A DNA stretch of 64,000 nt, taken from assembly GCA_949361645.1 (NCBI GenBank), contig OX442432.1, positions 5,468,397 to 5,532,396 of the forward strand, in the 5' to 3' direction. Under the pieces are notes generated by a model, which was not told the origin of the DNA, made no database searches, and saw nothing but the letters and a program-made list of their open reading frames with translations. The position numbers and the translations under genes are program-made. The DNA is from Spongilla lacustris (lineage: Eukaryota; Porifera; Demospongiae; Spongillida; Spongillidae). The first letter of the stretch is position 1. The number at the start of each line of letters is the position of its first letter. Positions 1 through 13,461 of the stretch are shown here, piece after piece.

Positions 1-174
1 CCCTCCACAGGGGTATACACCTCTCTTGCTTTGTATGGACTGAAGTTAATTTAGTGTAACCAACACACTACATAAACCTGTCCACCCACATGCATGTACA
101 TCACAATATTCCACATTTTTTAAGATTTCATGCAGTTTGATTTTTATTCTTTTCTTTTTTGCTTTCATGTGCAG

Positions 175-305
175 GTGTTTACGTCAATATTTGCACTCAA
201 TGGCCACATTCGCATACATGGAGGAAGGTAAGCTTTGTCTTTGAGAGCTGTGGGGGTATTAAGATGTGCTGATATATTGTGAACAGACTTCAAAGCTGTA
301 CCCCC

Positions 306-339
<34 letters not shown>

Positions 340-831
340 AGCTGGTATCCAAAACCACACAAAGCTGATTCATGCTCAGCTGGGAACAGCCAGGGAAATT
401 CCCTCAGCACTTTATCAGCAGGACAGATGTACTCAAGTGGTAAGCTGAAGTCACTAGGAGAGGATCCTAGGATGTATCACCACCCGCACTATGAATTGAC
501 TAAAGTGCTCTCTCTGGAAGTCCCACAACCTGGTGGCGCCTCAGCTTACGGTATGGGCTGCAACAATACTCCTTCTCCCAAGCCGTCTCCTGGGAAACCA
601 CGGTCTCCGGCAAAGAAAAAGATGTCGAGCAGCAGTCCTGGGGAAAGGGAGGGATACTACCCTTGCAACAGATGTGGCAGGTAAGGTGGTAGAGAGCAGG
701 CACAGAGGATAAGAGATTTGAGGGTGTGTGTGTGTATCAGTTTTATTGCTTCCTTTTGTTGTCATAGGGTGTTCACAAAAGTGAAGAGTCGTAGTGCCCA
801 CATGAAGTCTCACATTATCAAACAAAGCTAA
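175..831 (+). CDS. C2H2 zinc-finger protein, 3' end (partial)
   Basis: Three exons can be joined: 175-227, 408-680 and 768-831 (stop TAA 829-831). The first encodes the second half of a zinc finger (VFTSIFALNGHIRIHGG, with H-x3-H), so its cysteine pair must lie upstream of the window. The second is a Ser/Pro/Lys-rich linker ending in the cysteine pair YPCNRCGR. The third supplies VFTKVKSRSAHMKSH, completing a second C2H2 finger just before the stop. Each junction has a GT donor and an AG acceptor, and the Arg codon split across 680/768 is restored by splicing. The two finger signatures resemble the C-terminal fingers of the TRERF1/ZNF541/MIDEAS group of ELM2-SANT corepressor proteins, which would make it a nuclear deacetylase-complex subunit. 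That family call is tentative, because the ELM2 and SANT domains would lie outside the window. It is convergent with RFWD3. Confidence 0.6.
309..338. repeat. (CA)n microsatellite
   Basis: About 15 CA units lie in the intron between the first two zinc-finger exons. Confidence 0.95.
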
Positions 832-1398
832 CTTATTGTGTTCCCACTGCTGCATCAGACATAAGGCACCCTTCTCACCTTCAACTGGCACACAAAACAG
901 CCCCTTCAGAAAGTGCCCCGTAACTTTCTGCAGATGGCAGCCTGTTTGTTTTCTTGTTCTTATTAATGATCACCTATACCATGCACGACTCGTATTTTTT
1001 TTTTTGCACTTTGCAGTGTCGTATTTTGTGTACATTGTTAGACCAAGCTTGCAAGACATTAACCACTTTTTTTTTGTACCCCTCACTACACATACTGTAT
1101 ACTCTCCTTCAGCAATCACTGCACAAACCATGTAGACAGGAAATCATAACCATCATATCTGACACAACATGCAATTTCAATTGTTGTAAAATGTGCATCC
1201 TTCACAATATATTATAAATATTTATTATAGTGGCCTTGCAGAAGACATAGGAAAGGACAAACAAACTTTTAAAGTTGATGCTGAGGTGGTCCAAGTTGTC
1301 ATAACAGCATCAATGGTCCCGTGGGACAACTGCTTGAGTGTGTGCTAATGTGCAGAGGGGCGTGGCCTACTGTCACTGCAGGCAGTCAGTGCAACAGG
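832..1398. other. Shared 3' flank of two convergent genes
   Basis: This 567-base stretch separates the zinc-finger stop (plus strand) from the RFWD3 stop (minus strand). It is AT-rich and holds no supported coding sequence. It must carry both 3' UTRs, which may overlap. Confidence 0.7.
1221..1226 (-). promoter_or_regulatory. Polyadenylation signal AATAAA for RFWD3
   Basis: The minus strand reads AATAAA here, about 175 bases past the RFWD3 stop codon. That is a normal distance for a short 3' UTR. Confidence 0.5.
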
Positions 1399-1637
1399 TC
1401 AGCTCCATTGCCACTGGTGCACAAAAACCTTTGACTCTGTCAGTATGGCCAGGTAGTCCATTCCGCTGCTGGTGTAGGGAAGGATGTCCAGTGTGGGCTG
1501 GTTGTCTGCTGTGAGGTGCTGCAGTCTGGATTGTGTTGTTGCATCCCATATGTGTGTCTGTGGTAGAGAGGAGCAGTAAACATCTGGCTAGCTTCCAACA
1601 CATGCCAGCTGTGTGGTGTGTGTGATTGTGTGCATGT

Positions 1638-1710
<73 letters not shown>

Positions 1711-2920
1711 CAGCTCACTGTATTTGTGGCCTCATCTCCAAATGCCACCATGAGCCGGCCATCACTACCTGGTTGCTGGAAGAGCTTCGAGCGAGAGAGA
1801 AGCTTGTGTGCAGTGCCTCCAGTGAACTGGTGGAGTGTCTGACATGACACCGCCTGCTCACTGGCTACAGTCAACTGAAATAGCTGGAGGAGTGGTAAAG
1901 GGTAAACAGTCACCATGGTAACAAGAAAGATAAAGGTGGAGGAGGCACTCACCGTGTGTCTACTGTGCGGGTTGCTCTTAGAGGGCCTGTGAGATGCCAA
2001 GCAATGGCGAGTGACCATGTCAAATGACAGGGAGGTGCAGGAACCTGTCGCCAAGGCAACAAAGCATGACATTCGCAAGATCCTCCCCCCCCCCCCCCCC
2101 CCCAAAAAAAAAAAAACTGATGAACTGTTAAATAAGATAAGGTTTGCTTCAAGTAAATTACTATGGAGGGATGATAGCTAGACAAAGTACATGTGCACAG
2201 AAGAAACGAGAAAGTATATGCAGAGGTGTGTGTGTGTGTGTGTGTGTGTACCATACCTTCAGGAAGGCCATGAAGGGCATGTGGAGTAAAGCTGTCTTCA
2301 GCTTGACCTTTCTTCTCCCAGAACACACACCCTTCAAGCGTCCCCATCAGCAGACCACCACAGCTGATGGGACCAATACACAACAATACGTTAACATGTT
2401 GTTCAAAAGAACGCTAGGAGGAAAGTGGTTCAGAATTGTGCGGAAAGAATCCAATAGTGTAAGATCTGTAATGTCGTTACATAGTCAAGGTGCATCTGAT
2501 ACTTCTCCACGTGTATATACTTCACCATGCATAATGAAAAAATGTAGCTGTAAATATAATTGCATGTTAAAAATAAATCTGCATAGCTGGTCACACCACA
2601 TTCATGTACATGTAAGGTAAATTCTGTAGAATAATCTATTCTTAGGGGTGATATCACTAATGATTTTGGCTCTTTTTTTATTTTTATTTTTTTAAAAGTA
2701 CATGTATTTGTTGCAATATGCAGTGCCAGCACATTCTGTGATGTGCATGTCATGACTCGCTGCTAGAGCCACTTCCTGAAGACTTTCCCTTCAACGGGTC
2801 ATGGCTTGTATCCTGAATATCACATGCCTGGGTCACGTCCAGCAGGCACACCTTCTGTTTGTACATACTGCAGCTGCCTTCTGTGCACCATGTAGCAGCA
2901 TGCAACAATAGAACAATGGG

Positions 2921-2995
<75 letters not shown>

Positions 2996-5900
2996 AGCAG
3001 TTTGCCCTATCAATAGTGGCATGACATAATATCGCACAATCACCTAGTGTGTGAAAAGAAAACCTCACAGCAATGGGGGTCAGGAGTGACTCAACCTTCA
3101 TCCACATGCATACTGATGATCTATCCATAGTGCAGGAGTTCAACGATGCTAGGTCGTGATACCTTGCATGTGTCATACATATGTTACAATATGGTTCTGA
3201 ATATAACTAGAGCAAAACTTAGCTTACATCTGGGTGGGAAGGGCTCCTACCGCTGCTTGTCATACCGATGTTACAGCCTTCCAATACAGCAGACAAACGT
3301 ATCCTTTAATGGACTGCCGCTAGGCTAAGTACTGCACACATGTACCACTGGACCACTGGACCAAAAATGCAACTTTGGACCATGTAATGCAGCATGACAT
3401 GGAGCACATGACATGGAGGATGGAGCACATGACATGAAGGATGGAACACATGACAGGGAGGATGGAGCAGTTTCTACACCGTGATCATGTGCTCCATCCT
3501 CCATGTCATGTGCTCCATCCTCCATGTCATGTGCTCCATCCTCCATGTCATGTGCTCCATCCTCTATGTCATGTGTTCCATCCTCCCTGTCATGTGCTCC
3601 ATCCTCCCTGTCATGTGCTCCATCCTCCATGTCATGTGTTCCATCCTCCCTGTCATGTGCTCCATCCTCCATGTCATGTGCTCCATCCTCCCTGTCATGT
3701 GCTCCATCCTCCATGTCATGTGCTCCATCCTCCATGTCATGCAGCGCAAAATGATGGTTGCATTACATGACCCAAGATTGCATTTTTGGCCCAGTGTACT
3801 CCAAACTTAAAACAACCAGAGGAAATTAAGATTTGCAACAAGAATAACTCACTTCTCCCCAACTAAAAGGTCTGTGGCCAGTGCCCATACTGACCCACCC
3901 TACACATAGTAGCCCATACTGACCCACCCTACACATAGTAGCCCGTACTGACCCACCCTACACATAGCAGCCCATACTGACCCACCCTACACATAGTAGC
4001 CCATACTGACCCACCCTACACATAGTAGCCCGTACTGACCCACCCTACACATAGCAGCCCATACTGACCCACCCTACACATAGCAGTCCGTACTGACCCA
4101 CCCTACACATAGTAGCCCATACTGACCCACCCTACACATAGTAGCAATGAATTTGTCATACACATACAACATCTATTATCTCAATCTAACGAAAATGATA
4201 AAAATTGGCAAGCAGTTTTCTGCACTTCAACGTAACTATGGAGCCCAGCCCACAAGTCAAATCCCTAGTGAAGGTGGATAGTACCATTTCTGTAGGTCCA
4301 CTGGAATAGTTCACAGGTTTGCAATCAAAATATGCTATTAAAGTTCCCCCCACAACCCACACACCACACACCTTAATGTGGAAGCCCTACATAGTGGAAC
4401 AAATGCCAATGAAGTCACGGGACAGACCACGCCCCCTGGCCTATGGAGGTCCACCACACTTCCTGCTGTGTTCCTTGTGTCAAATACTTGAACGGTCCCA
4501 TTCTGAAGGCCACAGTAGAAGAGGTGTTCATTGTCCTGATTCCATGCACAGGCCCACGCAGGAGCCAGGGTTGTATAGCTGCACAAAAGTGGTCCATCAG
4601 GACTAGACCACACCAAACCCAACAGACCACACCAAACCCACCCAAATCATTATCCAGACCACACCAAACCCACCCAAATCATTATCCAGACCAAAGGTAC
4701 AGATCACACACCACAAGACTACATGTATGGCAAAGGAAAAGGATTATATGCCCACATCAATATTTAACACTGGTTCGGTGAAATTAGACAACTTATTTGG
4801 CCTATTTTGTCGAACTCACTTTTTGGAAAATTAGTCGGAACGGTACCAATTGCCACTAATACTGGTGCACTAAGTAGTTCAACTCCTTAGACGATGTTTG
4901 GAGCTACTTCCAGCCTTGCAACTACTTCCGCTGAGGACCTACGTTTGTTCACAGTCGAGAGGGTAAAGACCTTACCGGAAACTTTTTTCTGACAAGGCTT
5001 CTGAGTCTAAAAACAGTATCTAAGTGCTCAACTGGATAGGATAGGTAGAGCTTCAAACAATTCTGGCAGTAACCCATCTTGCTAGCGTCGAAACAGACAT
5101 TAAAACCTCTTTGGATCTTGACTCCGGACCCAAATATTGGTCGTGCACAGGCCCAAACACCTAAGGTGCACCAAGCCATAACTTGCCAAAACTGCGTAAT
5201 ACGTTTAGATTAATGTACTGAAGCTTAGGATTGACACAATGACTTCAGACTTTCACGTTATATCAGCCACACTGAGGGCAACATATGGATGCTGTTTAAT
5301 GTATTAATTAACTAAAATAGTAATATGATTAATCGAAAGTTGCATTTTTCTTTCAAACCAATCAACTTTTCAAATGAATGCAGTAAAAATCAGCCAATAT
5401 TTTATTTATGTGTATGGACTTAGTGACTACGAAGTTAAAGAAGGGATCTCTTTTTTTCATTTTAAGGGAATTAGTAATGCATTTAAATGCGTTTTCAGTA
5501 GGGTTGACAGAAAGCGATTCAAGTCCAGCAGTATATAATCCCAAGCAATTTTTCCTTTATTTTTCTAAAGTAAACAGGTCATACTATAGATTTACAGAGG
5601 CTTTTGTTCAAAAAGATCTCCTGTACCTGGATTTATCATAGAAAAGTTTACACTTACATTACAGATCTACCTAATTATGATGTTTATATACACTTTTAAT
5701 CAAACTCTCAATGTCAGAGCCTGCCTTGTGATCTTGTACATAGATACACGTGCAGTGTTTTGGTTTCCCTAAAGGAGTTTTGTATTGTCTCAGGATTTAT
5801 TGAGTCCATTCATTCTGGTATTATTTTTGCACTTTTGGGAGTGTATAATTGTTGCCTCTGTTATTTCACACTTTGTGCTATAAAGGCTGAAGAGCTGCTA

Positions 5901-8900
5901 CAATATGCACACTACAAACACAATTTTCTATTCACATAAGGTTATGCAATCAATTGATTCGATTGGACAACCATAGCAACCGTCACATATAATCAAAGTC
6001 AGCCAATTTATATAGATATGATAGAGGGTCAAAAATAACGTATTGACTCATATTTGGTTGCTATGGTGATCATCTTTAATTTTTGTGATACTTGAAATAA
6101 TGTTTTTGGCAAGTTATGTCTTGGTGCACCATAGTAGTACCAAATGACGTTTAAAATCGTATCCATAGCGGCTCTTAATAGCCTTGGAAAAAAGTGTACT
6201 CTGTAACGCTTCGTGACCGAAAAACATAAAACCACATCACTTTGAAAGCATACAGGTAAGTGTCCACGATAGATATAAGACAGATGACAACGCCAAGTGG
6301 CTAGGCGATAGTTAAACTATCTAAAAATATGCTTTTACAGACAATTGGAGGCCTTCCGACTGATTTTTAGAAAGTTGGTTCGAAGAAAAAGTCGTCTAAT
6401 TTAACGGAACCGGTGTTAATGTCTAATGTCCTGAATGTATTGTACATGTATGTTATAGCACATCTTTTAAATTAATTTTTAATTTTTAATTTATTTATTT
6501 ATTTATTTATTTTGCTGCTTAGCCATTTAAAGGACCTAGTTACATTTAATGGTACAACATGTAGTACACGTGTATACTCGTAGACAAGCTGTACTAAAGC
6601 AGCTACATATATCCAGGCCGGGGGGGGGGGGGGGGGGGCGGGCAGGCGGGCGGGCGGGCGGGGGTAACACACATTTGATGGCTGTTGGATAGACTGGCAT
6701 GTGATAAACCCCTTCTTCACCCACGCTTTTCATTTTTAATTTTTTGACATTGCGCTCATCGCTGTGTGACGCTTGTACTTCTAAGCTATTCTCTGTCGAG
6801 ATCTATGATAAAGGGTTTAAACATCGGAGATCAGGTGAGGGCAAAGCAACACAAATACTTTGGTGCATCAGTTATGTGCACACATCTCTTTCAAGCAATC
6901 GACATCATCATGATGCACTTGATTGAACTGCATATGTTTTATAAGCCCCCCCCCCCCCCCCCCCCCCCCACATTTCACTTTTGGAGGACCTTGTTCAAAT
7001 ACAGAATGCAGTTACGAGTGAATGCCGGAGTGTGGGCGTGTTAAAATTTAACTGCAGCTCTACATAGTGAGCACGTGACCAGTTATTTCCAATAAGTTTG
7101 CTAACATGCAGGAACACGCCTTCCCGAAACTCTCAAAATGTGCACAAAGTTTGGAAAATCTCTACAGCATAAAAGTTTGGCCGTGGATATCAGTTCAGCA
7201 ATGTATAGCAAAATTCCGACGAAGATACGCAACACGCGACTTTTAGCACGAGATGCTGGAACTCAACAGAGTGGAAGGCTAACTGCAATGTTATGTTAGG
7301 ACACAGTGCAACAACATGAACAACATTTTGTAAGAGGATGATGGAGATATCTGAATATGGATAAACGTACTCACAGGTACAACAGCCCCTCAGCCCCTTG
7401 CCTATACAAAGGCCTGTACTAGGCAAGGGGCTGTTGTATAGGCAAGGGGCTATAGGGGCTATAGTATAGAGAAGGGAAAATACTGCTGTTATAGGTGCTG
7501 CTCCTTTTGTGCAAACAGCCTACTGTCTGTGAACACTGCTTAGCTTCCCAATTCCAAATGATGCCTACCTCTGAACAGTGGCATTGCTGTGCATGCTGCT
7601 GAGCTTAGCAGCTTTGTCCACCCCGACCGTCAGAAGCATCCCGCTGTCACGTGGGCTGAAGCTCATGTCCCTAAGAGCTCCCTTGTGTATGGCCACGTAC
7701 TCACTGCAGTGGAGGTCCAGGGTACTCAGCTGCATGGTTGGAGGAGGCAAAGACCAACATGAAATCAAGCAACAACTATCTTAACTTTATGCCTCTTCGC
7801 ACGATATATGGCATTTTACAAAGTTGGGTATTGTAGGGAAATTAGTTTTTGGAAGAAAGAATAGTGGGGGAGGAGGAGAGAAAGCTACATACTGACCAAG
7901 CCCCAAACATCAGATAACCACATCCTCCATAGCTCCATAGCTACACCCACTTCTTAATCACTCACAACAAAAGACTCTTAACCACTCCCACTCCTTTGTC
8001 ACTTTTACTAAGGGCTCCATAGCCACACCCACCAACACACAGCCACACCCCTGTCCTTCAAGTGCTCACCTTTAGTACCCCATAGCCAGGTAGCAGTTGG
8101 TTGCTGGATGGTTTTGAAGCAACAAGCATTCCAGCCAAAGGGTTGTGAGCAAGAACACGAGAGCCACCCGACTGCAGAGGGAACATAAATATTCTTAAAG
8201 GCAATGGTACATAACGTCCAAGAAACAGCACAATATAAAACACACACGAAATCCCTATATACCCACCACGGGCCACCATACACCCACCATGGGCCCACCA
8301 TATACCCACCATGGGCCCACCATATACCCACCATGGGCCCACCATATACCCACCATGGGCCCACCATATACCCACCATGGGCCCACCATATACCCACCAT
8401 GGGCCCACCATATACCCACCATGGGCCCACCATATACCCACCATGGGCCCACCATACAGGGTGGAGAACTGAAACACTGGTCACCATCTCCAGCTCCTAT
8501 TGGCCAAAGCTGTGGCCCATACTACCTATGCTGCTGGTATCAGCCAGTCCTTCCATTTGACCCCTGTGCCTGGCACCAAGGAAATGGTCACTCTCTTTGC
8601 CTCCCACCTCACCCTGTTCCTGCACTCCAAAACCATCCAGGTGTGTGTGGTCTCCTCTCTGCACACCATTCCCTGGGTACAGAAGCCCTACCTCCCCACA
8701 TGTGCCGAGGCTAGCCCTACCTCCCCACATGTGCCGAGGCTAGCCCTACCTCCCCCCACATGTGCCGAGGCTAGCCCTACCTCCCCCCACATGTGCCGAG
8801 GCTAGCCCTACCTCCCCACATGTGCCGAGGCTAGCCCTACCTCCCCACATGTGCCGAGGCTAGCCCTACCTCCCCACATGTGCCGAGGCTAGCCCTACCT

Positions 8901-11900
8901 CCCCACATGTGCCGAGGCTAGCCCTACCTCCCCACATGTGCCGAGGCTAGCCCTACCTCCCCCCACATGTGCCGAGGCTAGCCCTACCTCCCCCCACATG
9001 TGCCGAGGCTAGCCCTACCTCCCCACATGTGCCGAGGCTAGCCCTACCTCCCCCCACATGTGCCGAGGCTAGCCCTACCTCCCCCCACATGTGCCGAGGC
9101 TAGCCCTACCTCCCCCCACATGTGCTGAGGCTAGCCCTACCTCCCCACATGTGCCGAGGCTAGCCCTACCTCCCCACATGTGCCGAGGCTAGCCCTACCT
9201 CCCCCCACATGTGCCGAGGCTAGCCCTACCTCCCCCCACATGTGCCGAGGCTAGCCCTACCTCCCCCCACATGTGCTGAGGCTAGCCCTACCTCCCCACA
9301 TGTGCCGAGGCTAGCCCTACCTCCCCACATGTGCCGAGGCTAGCCCTACCTCCCCCCACATGTGCCGAGGCTAGCCCTACCTCCCCCCACATGTGCCGAG
9401 GCTAGCCCTACCTCCCCACATGTGCCGAGGCTAGCCCTACCTCCCCACATGTGCTGAGGCTAGCCCTACCTCCCCCCACATGTGCCGAGGCTAGCCCTAC
9501 CTCCCCACATGTGCCGAGGCTAGCCCTACCTCCCCACATGTGCCGAGGCTAGCCCTACCTCCCCCCACATGTGCCGAGGCTAGCCCTACCTCCCCACATG
9601 TGCCGAGGCTAGCCCTACCTCCCCCCACATGTGCCGAGGCTAGCCCTACCTCCCCACATGTGCCGAGGCTAGCCCTACCTCCCCACATGTGCCGAGGCTA
9701 GCCCTACCTCCCCACATGTGCTGAGGCTAGCCATCCATAGTATCCAGTGCATACAAGGGCCCATCCACATAATGTCCACACGATAGTCACTGACATTGGT
9801 AATGCTGAGGAGGTTGGAGAGAACTCACCTGAGATGACACAACCACCACAAGCTCAGGGCAGCCCTCACCCTTGGCTTCTTATAGGAGTTGTGATCCCAG
9901 AATGCAAGACATGGACACACATTTTTTCATCAAGCAGTCCAAATGGGCAGGGAGCAATACTAACTGCATTGGGCGTACTAATACAGACAAATGTACATGC
10001 CTGGAAGCAATGGAGGCCTAAGTGGAATGTTGCGGCTGTTCAGCCCACTGCACCACTGTTCAGCCCACTGCACAACTGTTCAGCCCACTCCGCTGCACCA
10101 CTCTTCAACACTGCTCATGGCCAAGCTATTCTGCCCTACCCTCCCTACCCCTGGTACAGTAACGTGGCTATAATCCAGCCAAGTTCAATACACACAGCTT
10201 GCACATTGGTGCTGGCAATGCTGCTGCTAGTGCAGGCCACCATAGGGGCAGGCCTCCCTTCAGAGACCATAGGGGCAGGCCCTCCCTTCAGAGACCATAG
10301 GGCAGGCCTCCATAGGGCAGGCCTCCCTTCAGAGACCATAGGGCTGGCCCTTCCTTCAGAGACCATAGGGCAGGCCTCCCTTCAGAGACCATAGGGCAGG
10401 CCTCCCTTCAGAGACCATAGGGCAGGCCTTCCTTCAGAGACCATAGGGCTGGCCCTCCCTTCAGAGACCATAGGGCAGGCCTCCCTTCAGAGACCATAGG
10501 GCAGGCCTCCCTTCAGAGACCATAGGGGCAGGCCTCCCTTCAGAGACCATAGGGCAGGCCTCCTTTCAGAGACCATAGGGCAGGCCTCCTTTCAGAGACC
10601 ATAGGGCAGGCCTCCCTTCAGAGACCATAGGGCAGGCCTCCCTTCAGAGCAGGCCTCCCTTCAGAGACCATAGGGCAGGCCTCCCTTCAGAGCAGGCCTC
10701 CCTTCAGAGACCATAGGGCAGGCCTCCCTTCAGAGACCATAGGGCAGGCCTCCTTTCAGAGACCATAGGGCAGGCCTCCTTTCAGAGACCATAGGGCAGG
10801 CCTCCCTTCAGAGCAGGCCTCCCTTCAGAGACCATAGGGCAGGCCTCCCTTCAGAGCAGGCCTCCCTTCAGAGACCATAGGGCAGGCCTCCCTTCAGAGA
10901 CCATAGGGCAGGCCTCCCTTCAGAGACCATAGGGGCAGGCCTCCCTTCAGAGACCATAGGGCAGGCCTCCCTTCAGAGACCATAGGGCAGGCCTCCTTTC
11001 AGAGACCATAGGGCAGGCCTCCCTTCAGAGCAGGCCTCCCTTCAGAGACCATAGGGCAGGCCTCCCTTCAGAGCAGGCCTCCCTTCAGAGACCATAGGGC
11101 AGGCCTCCCTTCAGAGACCATAGGGCAGGCCCTCCCCCTTCAGAGACCATAGGGCAGGCCTTCCTTCAGAGACCATAGGGCAGGCCTCCCTTCAGAGACC
11201 ATCCAGAAACCCAGCAGATGGCAAAGTGCTGCATACCAGAGCTACACCCGTCATCCATCCCCTGACTCATCCATCCGACACCATAACCGTGGCTACTGCT
11301 GCCCAGTAACATATATCCACACGTACTCATACCACTCTGAGCTTATGTTACATTCCCCTTTAAAACCTGAAACCATATATCCTAATGTCTCCACCATTTT
11401 GGGGGTTCCACCTGGGCAACACCCTTCGGGCTTCTACCCCTCTAGGGGACAGCCACCAAACCATGACCACTGTCCCTGACCCAATGGCGACCACTGTCAC
11501 CCCATATAATAATGTTATTCAAATCCTTTGCGTTTTAATCATTATACCTCCCAAACAATTACGCCATTGACTTCCAATTTTCAACACTTCATACTGTACC
11601 ATTTCTCTATGGTAAAATACATTTAGGCATCTTGCACTAGCTCCGTGCCAGTATTACAATGTCCAATACCCTCAAGGGTTCAAACCCACCATTTTTATGC
11701 CGTACGTAACAGAGATACAGTTGAATAAACTACATGTACGTACGTGTTCATGCTCAATTTGCGCCAAAGATTTGGACAAATTTCATCCCACTCCATGTAT
11801 GGGGAGGCGGTGATATAACATTGGTGCGAATCAAGCAGGAAAACTTGTACATACTTTGTTCAACTGTATCTTCGTAACGGATGGCATGAAAATTAACAAA

Positions 11901-12593
11901 CAGAACAAATCGATTAGGTAAAGGACCTCCCTACCTACAAACCGAATTTGAAGCGATTTGATTACTCCTACCGAAAGAGATGGCAGGTTTGAACCCTTGA
12001 GGGTATCGGACATTGCAATACTGGCATGGAGCTAGTGCAAGACCCCAAAATGTATTTTAGGTACAGTATGAAGTTCTAAAAGTGGAACCTCACCTGGGAG
12101 ATGTTGAGGCTTTTGAAGACAATGTATCTTCCATCCCTCATCGAGAAGCTCTTCTGAAGAGCAGGTTCTGTCTGCTTGCTGCCACTGTCCTGCCTGATGG
12201 GAACAAGTACCTAGTGACATCATCATATACCTAGTGACATCATCATGTACCTAGTGACATCATCATGTACCTAGTGACATCATCATATACCCAAATATAA
12301 CTAGACCAAGTACACACAGCTGACAAAACAAATGATAGTAGGTATCCATAGTTACCTCCCATCACACACCACTGCTACCCTCCCATCACACACCACTGCA
12401 AAAGATGGCCACCTTAAGAACCCTCCCATCCTACTTGCCTCATCAGTTCCAGGTGGACCTTCAACCGCTCACACTCAGCCTTAGCTAGCTGGTACTGCAG
12501 AACAGCCTGGGCCTCTGCCTTCTGTGCTGTTATGCGCAGAGCCTTCTCAGCCTCCAACTCCTGTTACCAGGGAGGAGAGAGGATTGCAAAACA

Positions 12594-12668
<75 letters not shown>

Positions 12669-13422
12669 TGCACACACACATACATGTACACACATACACA
12701 ACACACACACATATGCAAACACACACGAGCACACATGCACATGCATGCCCACACACACACATACACATACACACACACACGTACATCAAACAAGTGTACA
12801 TGTATGCACAGTGATGCATATGCACACACATACATATATGTACTTTCATATGAGGCAAACACCCACCCACATGCATTCATACAGCAAATCATCCAACCTT
12901 CAGGGCTCTGTCTCTTTCAGTAGTGTCCACAACCGACACAGACTTGGCATAGATGACACGAATGTCCTTCCCCCTGGCCTTCATGTTGCACTGTGGACAC
13001 TTGCCCATAGGCTGGGCCTTCTTCAACCATTTCTCTATGCAGCTAATGCACAGCACATGTAATCACACCACACAATGATACCACCCCCATACCCCTACCC
13101 CTACCCCCCCCCCCACCCCTGCACAGACACTGAAAAATAAATAGAACAAAAACGTGCAACATTGAAAGTGAAGCTACACTTTTAGATGTACTCATTTGTA
13201 CACTAGAGTAAAGATCAACGTTACTGTATGCTTTGGGGGCTACAAATGATTCAAATTTATATCGCTAACGTGACAAGATAATTCTAACACATGATACACA
13301 TATGTAATCATCCATACATGTACACACATACATACACCACACACACACATACATACACCCACAAACACATACCACACACACGTGTACACACCACACACAT
13401 ACCACACACACATGTGTACACA

Positions 13423-13461
<39 letters not shown>

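Noticed and set aside
8690..9733. CRISPR-like array
   Set aside because: Units are directly adjacent with no unique spacers, and the context is an animal intron.
11686..11700. tRNA-like GGTTCAAACCC box
   Set aside because: It is part of the fold-back element arm; no cloverleaf could be drawn around it.
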